A stretch of 64,000 bases of DNA from Streptomyces sp. CC208A (GCF_030010625.1 NZ_JASCXN010000013.1:1-64000); one strand, 5' to 3'. Positions 24,006 through 32,059 are shown, counted from the first letter of the stretch. A program made the numbers and translations. The notes: generated from the sequence alone by a model not told the origin.

Positions 24006-25223
24006 CTACTCGGTCCGCAGGCGGCCTCCCCTCCCCAGCGCCCCGACCGCCGCCGCGCAGGCGAGGCCGACCCCGGCCAGGGCGAGCCACGGCACCGCCG
24101 TCCACCCCGTGACGTCGAGCAGCACGCCCGTGCCCAGGTTCCCGAGGGTGATGCCGATCCCGCACACCGTGTTGTAGAGCCCGTAGTGGGTGGCCACCCA
24201 GCGCCCCCGGGAGAGGGCGACGACGGTGTCCATCTCGTACGGGTAGAGCACCGCGTTCGCCACCGCCAGGACGGCCGCGCACAGCAGCAGCGCGGGCGCG
24301 CCCCGGCCGAGCCCGGCCGGCAGCAGGAAGGCGCCGCCCATCAGCGCGAGCCCGGCGACGAGGCTCCGCTCGCGGGAGAGCCGGGCCGCGCACCAGGCGG
24401 TGATCCGCAGCTGCCCGGCGAGCGCGACGAGCGCGGAGACGACGAAGAGCGCGGTCGTCACGCCCGTGCCGCCCGCCGCGAGCGGCAGCGCCAGGTAGAC
24501 CTGGAAGGACAGCACGTACGAGCCGGTCATGGCGAGCGAGAAGAGCCAGAAGACGCGGTTGCCGAGGACGGTACGGAACTGGCCCCGGGTCCCGCTCTCC
24601 CGCGGCTCCGGCCGCCCGCCGCCCGCCGCGGCGGGCAGGTGCCGCAGCTGGACCAGGGTCAGGCCCAGGAAGAGCAGGGCCGCGGTCACGCACGTCAGCC
24701 GGAACGACACCCCGGTGAGCGCCACCCCGATCAGCGGGCCGAGCAGGATGCCGGCCTGGTAGTAGGCGTTGAACAGGGCGAACGCCTCCACCCTGCGTTC
24801 CTCCCCCGCCTCCGCCGCCAGGCACGCGCGCACGGCGGGGTTGAAGAGCGCGCCCGCGAGGCCGGTGGCGAGGGAGGCGGCGATCAGGACGGGCAGCGAC
24901 TGGGCGAACGCGAGCGCGCCGAAGCCGGCGGTCCGCAGCGCGCAGCCGGCCACGATGAGCGGCTTGAAGCCGAGCCGGTCGGCGAGCGCCCCGCCGACGA
25001 GGAACATGCCCTGCTGGGAGAGGTTCCGGACGCCGAGGACGAGCCCGACCGACCAGGCCGCCATCCCGAGCCCGTCGGCCAGGTGGGCGGCCAGGTAGGG
25101 CATCAGCATGTAGAAGCCGAGGTTGATGGTGAGCTGGTTGAGGAAGAGCAGCCGGACGGAGGGCCCGAAGGTACGGCTCCGCTTCCAGACGCCGCCCCGG
25201 GGCGGTGCGGTGGTGGTGCTCAA
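24006..25223 (-). CDS. MFS transporter coupled to PLP enzyme
   Basis: This encodes a 405-aa transporter with about 12 membrane segments. The MFS motif-A region is GGALADRLGFKPL after TM2. The likely start is a TTG (MSTTTAPPRGG) overlapping the upstream gene's TGA, with GGAGG nine bases before, so translation is probably coupled to the PLP enzyme. The pairing suggests export of a compound made by that enzyme, for example an amino-acid derivative. Similar cysteine-synthase-like/MFS pairs occur in siderophore and non-proteinogenic amino-acid loci, but no other biosynthetic genes are nearby. Confidence 0.83.
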   Translation of the reverse strand: MSTTTAPPRGGVWKRSRTFGPSVRLLFLNQLTINLGFYMLMPYLAAHLADGLGMAAWSVGLVLGVRNLSQQGMFLVGGALADRLGFKPLIVAGCALRTAGFGALAFAQSLPVLIAASLATGLAGALFNPAVRACLAAEAGEERRVEAFALFNAYYQAGILLGPLIGVALTGVSFRLTCVTAALLFLGLTLVQLRHLPAAAGGGRPEPRESGTRGQFRTVLGNRVFWLFSLAMTGSYVLSFQVYLALPLAAGGTGVTTALFVVSALVALAGQLRITAWCAARLSRERSLVAGLALMGGAFLLPAGLGRGAPALLLCAAVLAVANAVLYPYEMDTVVALSRGRWVATHYGLYNTVCGIGITLGNLGTGVLLDVTGWTAVPWLALAGVGLACAAAVGALGRGGRLRTE

Positions 25224-26266
25224 CGGGCCGCCTCCGACGCGCGGTCCAGAACCCGCCGGGTCCACTCCTCGACCCCCTCCGGGCCCCGGTACTCGGCCGG
25301 TTCGTCGCGTACGGGTCCGTCGAGGAGGCCGTGGGCGGCGCAGTACTCGTCGTTGAAGACGGTGTCGAAGTAGCGCTGGGGGCCGTCGGGGAAGACGGCC
25401 ACGATCCGGGTGCCACGCGGGCGCGTGCGGGCCAGCCAGCCGGCGACGAGCGCGACCGCGCCGACGCTCCAGCCGCCGGTGGCGAACTGGCGGGCGGCGA
25501 GCCTGCGGGCGGAGCGGACGGCCTCCGCCGGGGCCACCCAGTGGACCTCGTCGAAGGCCGCGTGGTCGACGTTGGCCGGATGGATGGAGGAGCCGAGCCC
25601 GCGCATCAGCCGCTCCCCCGCGGGCAGGCCGAAGACGGTGGAGCGGATCGAGTCGACGCCGACGAGCTCCAGGGCGGGGCTGCTGGTGGCCCGCAGCGCG
25701 CGGGCGATGCCGGCGGAGTGGCCGCCGGTGCCGACCGCGCAGACGAGCACGTCGATCCGGTCGAGCCGGCCGGACAGTTCGGCGGCGAGCCCCGCGTAGG
25801 CGGCGGGGTTGTCCGGGTTGCCGTACTGGTCGGGCCACCAGGAGCCGTCGAGACGGCCGAGGAGCTCGGCGACCCGGTCCTTGCGGGCCTGCTGCCAGCC
25901 GCCGCGCGGATGGGGCTCGGTGACGACGTGGACGGTGGCGCCGTGGGCGGTGAGCATCCGCTCGACGATCGGTTCGAGACCGGGGTCGGTGACGACGTGC
26001 ACGGGGTGGCCGTGGAGCACCCCGGCGAGCGCGAGCCCGAGGCCGAGGGTGCCGGAGGTCGACTCGACGATGGGCGCGCCGGGCCGCAGATCGCCCCGGC
26101 GGCGGGCCTCCTCGACCATGTGGAGGGCCGCGCGGTCCTTGATGCCGCCGGAGTTGAAGCCTTCGAGCTTGGCCCAGTAGCCGTCGTCGGTCCACAGCAC
26201 GGGGGTGTCGCCGACGGTCGGGTGCGGGCGCGGGGGCGCGTACGGGGGCGGGGGAGCGGCATGCAT
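25220..26266 (-). CDS. PLP-dependent cysteine-synthase-family enzyme
   Basis: This encodes a 348-aa fold-type II pyridoxal-phosphate enzyme related to cysteine synthase, cystathionine beta-synthase and SbnA. The Schiff-base lysine is in FNSGGIKDRAA near residue 43. The substrate loop is ESTSGTLGLGLA (the family's TSGNTG altered to TSGTLG) and the phosphate loop is GTGGHSAGIA. The altered Asn-to-Thr in the substrate loop hints at a substrate other than O-acetylserine. The C-terminal 30 residues are an extension. It overlaps the MFS gene by 4 bp and follows a small membrane-protein gene by 91 bp. The reaction cannot be named from sequence. Confidence 0.8.
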   Translation of the reverse strand: MHAAPPPPYAPPRPHPTVGDTPVLWTDDGYWAKLEGFNSGGIKDRAALHMVEEARRRGDLRPGAPIVESTSGTLGLGLALAGVLHGHPVHVVTDPGLEPIVERMLTAHGATVHVVTEPHPRGGWQQARKDRVAELLGRLDGSWWPDQYGNPDNPAAYAGLAAELSGRLDRIDVLVCAVGTGGHSAGIARALRATSSPALELVGVDSIRSTVFGLPAGERLMRGLGSSIHPANVDHAAFDEVHWVAPAEAVRSARRLAARQFATGGWSVGAVALVAGWLARTRPRGTRIVAVFPDGPQRYFDTVFNDEYCAAHGLLDGPVRDEPAEYRGPEGVEEWTRRVLDRASEAAR

Positions 26267-26357
26267 GGGTGTGGGTCCGTCCTCGGAGGTCGGGAGGGGT
26301 GGGATGTGCCGGAGAAGGCGGCTCGGCCGTCGCCGGGCGGCGACGGCGGTGGCCGCT

Positions 26358-26789
26358 TCAGTTCCGGTCCACTCCGAGGGCGATGAGGAGCCGTCCGGGC
26401 TCGGGGCAGGGCCCCGCGCGCGTGCGGGCGTGCCGCAGGTCGGCCGAGGGCGGCAGCGGGGTGGCGGGCCCGGGGGCGGTGACCGTGCCGGGGCCCGGCG
26501 GGTCGAGCTGCGGGGCGGCCGCCGTCTGCGCGGGGACCGGCAGCTCGGCGGCGTGGCCCGCCCCGTCCTGTCCGCAGCCGTGCGGCCCGGCCCCGTGGGC
26601 GGGCCCGGCGACGGCGACGGCCGCGCCGGTGGCCGCGTGCCCGGGCGCGGCCCGCTCCGCGTGGCCCGGCGCCCCGTGGCAGAGGCCGGCGGAGAACGCG
26701 AGGAGCGGAAGGAGCACGAGGAGGAGCAGGAGGACGGGCGCCCGTCCTCCTGCTCCTCCTCGTCCGCCCGTCACGACCGCGTCACACAT
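26358..26789 (-). CDS. Small Ala/Gly/His-rich membrane or secreted protein
   Basis: This encodes a 143-aa protein of low complexity. A run of about 20 Leu/Val residues (residues about 19-38, APVLLLLLVLLPLLAFSAG) is a membrane anchor or signal peptide, followed by LCHGAPGHAERAAPGHA and a His/Cys/Gly-rich stretch. It resembles short actinobacterial DUF6153-like proteins, but I am not certain. The start is uncertain: ATG 26789 or GTG 26819, neither with a clear ribosome-binding site. It is upstream of, and codirectional with, the PLP/MFS pair. Confidence 0.5.
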   Translation of the reverse strand: MCDAVVTGGRGGAGGRAPVLLLLLVLLPLLAFSAGLCHGAPGHAERAAPGHAATGAAVAVAGPAHGAGPHGCGQDGAGHAAELPVPAQTAAAPQLDPPGPGTVTAPGPATPLPPSADLRHARTRAGPCPEPGRLLIALGVDRN

Positions 26790-26856
26790 AGCGGTCGCAA
26801 CGCTACGTTCCGCGTTCACGCCCGCGCAAAGAGGCGGGCGTGGAGCGGCATGGTTT

Positions 26857-26950
26857 CGGCCGGTGCTTACTTCGGGCGGCTGGCACGCACTTCGGGCAGC
26901 CGGTGCTCACTGGCGGCCGGTGCTCACTGGCGGCCGGTGCTCACTTCGGG
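26857..26950. repeat. Degenerate 17-20 bp tandem repeats
   Basis: Five units share the core gccggtgctcac: two exact 17-bp copies (26911-26944), two 20-bp versions with an extra TTCGGG start (26871-26910) and a partial first copy. They lie in the 180-bp gap downstream of the TipA-like gene, where slippage would be harmless. Confidence 0.75.
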
Positions 26951-26969
26951 CGCGGGGCCGTCCGCGGGG

Positions 26970-27371
26970 TCACAGGTTCCGCTCGGCCCACACGGCCAGG
27001 GCGTCGCGCACCAGGACGGCCGTGCCCTCGCCGTGCCGGTCGTAGTTCTTGGTGAACCTGGGGTCGTCCACGTACATCTGGCCGAGCCCGATCAGGTACT
27101 CCTTCGTCGGCCGCGTGGTGAGGGACAGCCACTCGTACTGGCGGCGGGCCAGGGCCTGCACCTCGTCGCTGTCCGCCGCGAGGCCCGCGGCGGCGGCGGC
27201 GCCGAAGTCGCGGGCGATGCCGGCCTGCGTCTCCATGAACTCCTTCTTCTCGGCGTCGCTGAGCGAGCGCCACCAGCGGTCGCCCTGCTCGTAGGCCTCG
27301 CGGCCCCACCGTTCGGTGACCTCCGCCTCGTACCGCGTGTGGTCGAAGCCGTCGAAGACTTCCTCGGCCAT
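26970..27371 (-). CDS. Nested TipAS-like antibiotic-binding protein (internal start)
   Basis: ATG codon 114 of the TipAL-like frame (MAEEVFDGFDH) is preceded by a strong AGAGGAGA ribosome-binding site seven bases upstream, better than that of the full-length gene. Translation would yield a 133-aa drug-binding domain alone. In S. lividans tipA, TipAS is made this way in large excess and sequesters thiopeptides. The same arrangement is inferred here from the site and frame. Confidence 0.7.
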   Translation of the reverse strand: MAEEVFDGFDHTRYEAEVTERWGREAYEQGDRWWRSLSDAEKKEFMETQAGIARDFGAAAAAGLAADSDEVQALARRQYEWLSLTTRPTKEYLIGLGQMYVDDPRFTKNYDRHGEGTAVLVRDALAVWAERNL

Positions 27372-27710
27372 GAGCCGTTCTCCTCTCTCGGTCTTGTGGA
27401 GAGTGGTCCGTACGGCCTCGATCTGCCGCCCGATGCGCTCGCGCTCCTGTTCCAGGAGGGCCAGATGCGTGCGCAGGGCGGCCGAGGTGTCCCGCTGGCC
27501 TTCGAGGACCTCGGCGATGGCGGGCAGCGAGAGCCCGAGCTCGCGCAGCAGCAGGATCCGCTGCAGCCGGACGAGCGCCGCCTGGTCGTAGTACCGGTAA
27601 CCGTTCGTGCCGATCCGGCTCGGCTCCAGCAGCCCCAGCTCGCCGTAGTGGCGCAGCGTGCGGCTGGTGGTGCCGGCCTTCCTGGCGATCTCCTGGATCG
27701 ACCACTCCAT
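26970..27710 (-). CDS. MerR-family TipAL-like regulator with TipAS effector domain
   Basis: This encodes a 246-aa thiopeptide-type regulator. Residues 1-70 are the MerR winged helix (YSIQ-type WSIQEIARKAGTTSRTLRHYGELGLLEPSR). A coiled coil spans about 75-110. The C-terminal 133 residues are the TipAS antibiotic-binding globin-like domain (FDHTRYEAEVTERWG, then YEWLSLTTRPTKEYL). In S. lividans, TipAL binds thiostrepton and activates its own promoter. Here a 19-bp-spacer promoter with a palindrome lies directly upstream, and an internal start allows separate TipAS production. The native ligand is unknown. Confidence 0.9.
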   Translation of the reverse strand: MEWSIQEIARKAGTTSRTLRHYGELGLLEPSRIGTNGYRYYDQAALVRLQRILLLRELGLSLPAIAEVLEGQRDTSAALRTHLALLEQERERIGRQIEAVRTTLHKTERGERLMAEEVFDGFDHTRYEAEVTERWGREAYEQGDRWWRSLSDAEKKEFMETQAGIARDFGAAAAAGLAADSDEVQALARRQYEWLSLTTRPTKEYLIGLGQMYVDDPRFTKNYDRHGEGTAVLVRDALAVWAERNL

Positions 27711-27717
27711 GACGGGA

Positions 27718-27748
27718 ACGGTAGAACTTGACGTTACGTAAAGGTCAA
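27718..27748 (-). promoter_or_regulatory. MerR-type promoter of the TipA-like gene
   Basis: On the minus strand TTGACC and TACCGT are separated by 19 bp, the over-long spacer typical of MerR-activated promoters. The spacer region holds TTGAC-N11-GTCAA with an inner TTACGTAA. The start point would fall at or next to the ATG, implying a leaderless transcript. Confidence 0.65.
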
Positions 27749-27773
27749 CCCGAATCGCGCGGCCCGGGGAACG

Positions 27774-27813
27774 CCGAAGGCCCGGATCGTACGGAGACGA
27801 TCCGGGCCTTCGG
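27774..27813. terminator. Perfect 17-bp hairpin after tRNA-fMet
   Basis: A perfect 17-bp stem (27774-27790 with 27797-27813) and six-base loop, ending CCTTCGG, lies ten bases beyond the initiator tRNA on its 3' side. It can stop transcripts from both directions, shielding the TipA promoter. Confidence 0.85.
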
Positions 27814-27822
27814 GCTACTGAG

Positions 27823-27896
27823 TAGCGGGGACAGGATTTGAACCTGCGACCTCTGGGTTATGAGCCCAGCGAGCTACCGAGCTGCTCCACCCCGCG
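27823..27896 (-). tRNA. Initiator tRNA-fMet (CAT)
   Basis: The 74-nt cloverleaf has anticodon CAT in CTCATAA, a stem with three consecutive G:C pairs below the loop (GGG/CCC) and a mismatched first acceptor pair (C1 with T72). These are the marks of initiator rather than elongator tRNA. CCA is not encoded. Confidence 0.95.
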
Positions 27897-27971
27897 TCGG
27901 TGAACACGACCTTACGGCATGCGCGGCGGAATCCGAAATCGGGTTTCCCGGCGGCTCCCTCGCCGGCTCTC

Positions 27972-28466
27972 TCAGCAGCCGCAGTCCTCGGCGTCGACGG
28001 GCGCCGTCAGCGGGTCCGCGGCGCGCTCCGCCGGGCCCTCCCAGGTCTCGTACGCGAAGCCCTCGCGCACCCAGTACTCGAAGCCGCCGAGCATCTCCTT
28101 CACCTGGAAGCCCAGCTCGGCGAGGGCGAGCGCCGCGCGCGTGGCGCCGTTGCAGCCGGGGCCCCAGCAGTAGGTGACGACCGGGACGGCCTTGTCGAGG
28201 AGCCGCTCCGCCTGCTCGGGGATGAGCGCGGTGGGGAGGTGGAGGGCGCCGGGGACGTGGCCCTGGTCCCAGGAGGCGGTGGAGCGGGAGTCGAGCACCA
28301 CGAAGCCGGGGTCGGTGCCGGTGGCGCGGGCGTCGGCGAGGGCCGAGGCCACGTCGGAGACGTCGGCGTGGAAGGCGAGGCTCGCGGAGAAGTAGGCGGC
28401 CGCGGCGGCGGGAGAGGCGGGCGGGGTGCGCAGTACGGGGTTGACCCGGGTCTCTGTCGTCGTCAT
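27972..28466 (-). CDS. Rhodanese-like domain protein
   Basis: This encodes a 164-aa single-domain sulfurtransferase-like protein. FVVLDSRSTASWDQGHVPGALHLP is the CH2A-type N-terminal motif (shown split here: LDSRSTASWDQ, GHVPGALHLP), and the active loop is YCWGPGCNGATRAA. It ends in DCGC. Such proteins move sulfane sulfur or act in cyanide or redox handling. It is divergent from the ECF41-type sigma gene. The ATG at 28466 (MTTTETRVNP) was chosen by start of homology; its ribosome-binding site is weak. Confidence 0.85.
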   Translation of the reverse strand: MTTTETRVNPVLRTPPASPAAAAAYFSASLAFHADVSDVASALADARATGTDPGFVVLDSRSTASWDQGHVPGALHLPTALIPEQAERLLDKAVPVVTYCWGPGCNGATRAALALAELGFQVKEMLGGFEYWVREGFAYETWEGPAERAADPLTAPVDAEDCGC

Positions 28467-28702
28467 GGTGATCAATCTACGGACGAAGATCATCGTGCTG
28501 AAGTGACGTTCCCCGCCGCTCGGGGGCTTCGGCCGGGGAAATCCGGGCGATCGTTCCCGAGCGGCGTGGATCTCACGGGCCGAGACCGCTGGAGGGCGGG
28601 CACGCGCGCGTACGGGCGTCCGCGCCCGCCACTCCGCCGTCACACGCACGCGATCCGATCCGTCATGAAGGCAGGACGGGACGCGAAGGGGGAGACCGAG
28701 GG

Positions 28703-29662
28703 ATGGACGAGACCACGGCGGGGACCACAGGGGAGACCCGCGGGACGGACGCGGACGCGCTGGCGCGCCGGTTCGACGCCGACCGGGGGCATCTGCGGGC
28801 CGTCGCCTACCGGATGCTCGGCTCGCTCGCCGAGGCGGAGGACGCGGTCCAGGAGACCTGGTTCAAGCTCAACCGCACCGACGTGAGCGGGGTCGCCAAC
28901 CTCACCGGCTGGCTCACCACGGTCATCGGCCGCGTCTGCCTGGACATGCTGCGCTCGCGAGGCTCCCGGCGCGAGGACCCGTTCGACGTCCACGTCCCCG
29001 ACCCGATCGTGTACGTCCCCGGCGTCGGCGACCCGGAGCACGCCGCCGAGCTGACCGAGTCGGTCGGTCTCGCGCTGCTCGTCGTCCTGGAGACGCTGGC
29101 CCCCGCCGAGCGGCTCGCCTTCGTGCTGCACGACATGTTCGCCGTCTCCTTCGACGAGATCGCGCGGATCGTGGACCGTACGCCGGCGGCGACCCGGCAG
29201 CTGGCCAGCAGGGCGCGGCGCCGCGTCCAGGACGCCGACCCGGGGCCCGGCCCCGACGCGCGCCGCCAGCGGGAGATCGCCGACGCCTTCCTCGCCGCCT
29301 CGCAGGGCGGCGACTTCGAGGGGCTGCTCGCCGTCCTCGACCCGGACGCGGTGCTGCGCGCCGACGGCGGGACGCTGCTCGCCGGCACCTCCAAGCTGGT
29401 GCGGGGCGCCGAGGCGATCACCCGGCAGGCCCTCATGTACGCGAGCTTCCGCAAGGCCTCGCTGCGGCTCCTCGTCAACGGCCGTCCGGCCGTCCTGTCG
29501 GTCGTCGACGGCAAGCCGTCCTCGCTCCTGGCCTTCACCATCGCCGGCGACCGCATCGTCCAGCTCCACGTCCTGGCCGATCCGGAGCGCCTCGCCGCCC
29601 TGGGCATCCCGGCGGAGGCCCTGGCGCTCGCGGTGCACCCGGACGCGGGAGACGCCCGGTGA
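28703..29662 (+). CDS. ECF41-type sigma factor (SigJ-like) with SnoaL-like C-terminus
   Basis: This encodes a 319-aa sigma factor. Sigma region 2 is RGHLRAVAYRMLGSLAEAEDAVQETWF (split: RMLGSLAEAEDAVQETW at residues about 40-56). Region 4 is LAPAERLAFVLHDMFAVSFDEIA (APAERLAFVLHDMF near 140). The last 110 residues are a SnoaL-like domain with LLAVLDPDAVLRAD and the conserved DGKP motif, which in ECF41 proteins controls activity in place of an anti-sigma factor. ECF41 genes usually neighbour a carboxymuconolactone decarboxylase or oxidoreductase; here the neighbour is a divergent rhodanese gene. The ribosome-binding site is GGGGGAGA. Confidence 0.88.
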   Translation: MDETTAGTTGETRGTDADALARRFDADRGHLRAVAYRMLGSLAEAEDAVQETWFKLNRTDVSGVANLTGWLTTVIGRVCLDMLRSRGSRREDPFDVHVPDPIVYVPGVGDPEHAAELTESVGLALLVVLETLAPAERLAFVLHDMFAVSFDEIARIVDRTPAATRQLASRARRRVQDADPGPGPDARRQREIADAFLAASQGGDFEGLLAVLDPDAVLRADGGTLLAGTSKLVRGAEAITRQALMYASFRKASLRLLVNGRPAVLSVVDGKPSSLLAFTIAGDRIVQLHVLADPERLAALGIPAEALALAVHPDAGDAR

Positions 29663-29760
29663 GCTGACGCGCCGCCAGAAACCCTTACCGGAGGCGCACT
29701 TCCTCGTAGTACGCCGCTCCGATGGCCGCGATCGCCGCAGTCCTCACGTACGGCACCTGC

Positions 29761-30456
29761 TCACAGCGCCCGGATCGTGGAACTCAGGGCGGAGGCAAGG
29801 GTCCTGCCGATCCGCAGGCGGTTCGGCAGGGAGGCGCCGACGGCGAGGGAGGCGGCGCCGCTGGCGAGGCCCAGGACGGCGCCGGCGGCCACGTCGCCCG
29901 GGTAGTGGACGCCGGTGTGGACGCGGGAGTAGCCGACCGCCGAGGCGAGCAGCCCCAGCGGTACGGCGGCGGGCGGCAGGACCACGCCGGCGGCGGTGGC
30001 GAAGGCGACCGCCGAGGCGGTGTGCCCGGACGGGAACGAGGCCGACTCCGGCATCGGCACGTGCCGGCCGACCACCACCCGGGCCGCCTCCCGGTCGGGG
30101 CGCGGCCGCCGCACCACCCGCTTGCCGAAGAGGTTGGCGGCGGCCGAGGCGATCGCGATCGCGCCGAGGCCCGCGGCCGCCGCCCGGCGCGGCCGGCCGG
30201 GGAAGAGGGCGAGCCCGGCGGCGACGGCGAAGGAGATCTTGGAGTGGTCGGCGGCGTGCGACAGCCGCCGCAGACCCACGTCCAGGGCGGGCGTCGGCGT
30301 GGCGGCCACCGCCCCGTACACGGCCCCGTCCACCGCCCGCAGGTCGTGCAGCACGGCCCGGACGGTGGAGACCGCGGCCCGCGGCCGGTCCCGCAGCCGC
30401 GCCGGGGCCGCCGCCCGCGCCCCGCCCTCGTCCTCGTACACGCTCCGGTCACTCAT
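29761..30456 (-). CDS. PAP2-family phosphatase
   Basis: This encodes a 231-aa membrane phosphatase of the type-2 phosphatidic acid phosphatase family. The three catalytic motifs are KRVVRRPRPD, PSGHTASA and SRVHTGVHYPGD, between hydrophobic helices. The substrate is likely a lipid phosphate or polyprenyl pyrophosphate. Its ATG overlaps the TGA of the diacylglycerol-kinase-like gene (ATGA), with AGGAG upstream, so the two are translationally coupled, consistent with opposing kinase and phosphatase steps on lipids. Confidence 0.9.
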   Translation of the reverse strand: MSDRSVYEDEGGARAAAPARLRDRPRAAVSTVRAVLHDLRAVDGAVYGAVAATPTPALDVGLRRLSHAADHSKISFAVAAGLALFPGRPRRAAAAGLGAIAIASAAANLFGKRVVRRPRPDREAARVVVGRHVPMPESASFPSGHTASAVAFATAAGVVLPPAAVPLGLLASAVGYSRVHTGVHYPGDVAAGAVLGLASGAASLAVGASLPNRLRIGRTLASALSSTIRAL

Positions 30457-31892
30457 GCGCCGCTCCTGTAAGGGTCCTCGTACGGTCCGTCGGAAGAACC
30501 GGCCCCGTGGGGGTCCGTCCCGTGGGGGTCCGGGAAGGCGAGCCGGATGATCCGCCGCCAGTCCAACGGCGGGGGCGGCGGAACCACTCCCGGCCGGTCG
30601 CGCGGCACCAGCACGCGCAGGGCGCGCGGCCGCACCTCGCAGACGACCGGCGTCGGCAGGACCAGCGCCTCCCCGTCCACGGCCACCGGCATGGTCTTCT
30701 CCTCCTTGCGCACCCCGTCGTGGGTGACCCCGCCGTGGACCTCGACGCGGTGCGCGGTCAGGACGCTGAGGGCGGTGGACTGGGCGCCCCGTACCGCCAG
30801 TTCGGCGGCCTGCGCCGCCCCGTCCACCCGGACGCCGATCACCCCGAGCCGGCCGCGGTCGAGCCGGAACCGGCGCCCGGCGCCCGCGGTGAACGGATCG
30901 GGCGAGGCGTACGGGTTGTTGCTGACGAGGACCGCCTGCTGCCCCGGCAGCGGGGTGGAGTCCGCGGTCGCGTCGAGCCGGTCGCCAAGGCCGCCCTGGA
31001 GGAGGTCGGGCAGCGCGTCGAGGATGGTCTCGGCCTTGGCGTCGCGGTACTCCGGCCGCTGCACCACGTCCGCGTACACCCCGAAGGAGACGGTGTTGAC
31101 GAAGGGACGGCCGGAGACCGTCCCCAGATCGACCCGCAACTCCTCCCCGTCGACGAGCGCGTCCAGACAAGCCGCCGGATCATCCCGATCGAGCCCGAGA
31201 TCGAGCGCGAAGTGGTTCCGGGTCCCGGCCGAGATCACCAGAAAAGGCAGATCGCACTCCGCGGCGACCGCGGCGACCAGCGCCTGGGTCCCGTCACCGC
31301 CCGCGACCCCGAGCAGATCGGCCCCCTCGGCGACGGCCCGCCGGGCGAGCGCGGCGACATCGACGGGCGCGGACGGGTCGAGCAGCACGACCCGCGCCCC
31401 CAGCCGCTCCGCCTTCGCCACGAGCCCGAACCGCTCCACCTTCCCGCCCCCGGACTTCGGATTCATGATCAGCACAGGCCGCCGGGGCCGGACGGCGGCC
31501 ACGGCGGGCGCGGGCGCGTCCACCGCCTCCTCCGGCTTCCGCAGCGCCGCCCGCGCACACCCCAGCGCAGTCCCCCACAACCCGAGCGACGCCAGCGCGA
31601 ACCCCCACACCCCGCCCACCACGTACAGCACCAGCACCCCGACCGGCGCCCCCACCAGCAGCACCGCCCCCAGCACCCGCACCGCCCCCCGGTGCGCCAC
31701 GAACCACCACAGCCCCACGGCCGCCGCCGCCAGCCCCACCAGCCCGCTGAACAGCGCGAACAGCCCACCGCCACCCAGCGCGAGCAGCAGCACGACCACC
31801 GCCCCCGCCGCCGCGGCCAGCGCCCACCGCGCAAGCCCCCGCGCCGTCCTCACCGCATCACCGTCGTCCCACCACCGCACAACCCCGTCCAC
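30453..31892 (-). CDS. Diacylglycerol/lipid kinase family protein with N-terminal membrane domain
   Basis: This encodes a 479-aa protein. Residues about 22-115 contain four hydrophobic helices. The DAGK catalytic domain starts at about 138 with IMNPKSGGGK, then GVAGGDGTQALVAAVAA near residue 195 and SAGTRNHFALDLGLDR. It should phosphorylate a lipid alcohol using ATP at the membrane. The GTG start (VDGVVRWWDDG) has GGAGG seven bases upstream. It is coupled to the PAP2 gene by a 4-bp overlap. Its 5' end faces the left edge of the island at 32,011. Confidence 0.87.
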   Translation of the reverse strand: MDGVVRWWDDGDAVRTARGLARWALAAAAGAVVVLLLALGGGGLFALFSGLVGLAAAAVGLWWFVAHRGAVRVLGAVLLVGAPVGVLVLYVVGGVWGFALASLGLWGTALGCARAALRKPEEAVDAPAPAVAAVRPRRPVLIMNPKSGGGKVERFGLVAKAERLGARVVLLDPSAPVDVAALARRAVAEGADLLGVAGGDGTQALVAAVAAECDLPFLVISAGTRNHFALDLGLDRDDPAACLDALVDGEELRVDLGTVSGRPFVNTVSFGVYADVVQRPEYRDAKAETILDALPDLLQGGLGDRLDATADSTPLPGQQAVLVSNNPYASPDPFTAGAGRRFRLDRGRLGVIGVRVDGAAQAAELAVRGAQSTALSVLTAHRVEVHGGVTHDGVRKEEKTMPVAVDGEALVLPTPVVCEVRPRALRVLVPRDRPGVVPPPPPLDWRRIIRLAFPDPHGTDPHGAGSSDGPYEDPYRSGA

Positions 31893-31966
31893 CGCCCGAC
31901 CTCCGCCCCCAGCCTCCCCCACACCCCCGCCACCCACCCGGCGGAAGCACCCGTCGGAGGGAACGA

Positions 31967-32006
31967 CGAAGCGCCCCGGCCCGGGGGTTCCGGGCGGGGC
32001 GCTTCG
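31967..32006. terminator. Hairpin beside the tRNA-Lys remnant
   Basis: CGAAGCGCCCCG (31967-31978) pairs with CGGGGCGCTTCG (31995-32006), with an inner CCCGG/CCGGG stem. It lies five bases beyond the remnant tRNA 3' end and was probably the tRNA-Lys terminator before the island inserted. Confidence 0.8.
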
Positions 32007-32010
32007 GGCG

Positions 32011-32059
32011 TCGGTAGGCCGTGTGGGACTCGAACCCACAACCAATGGATTAAAAGTCC
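32011..32059 (-). repeat. Left att repeat: tRNA-Lys 3' remnant
   Basis: These 49 bp are identical to 37854-37902 and comprise the tRNA-Lys sequence from the anticodon loop to the 3' end plus four following bases. The 5' part of the tRNA is missing, so this is a recombination remnant and not a gene. Confidence 0.92.
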
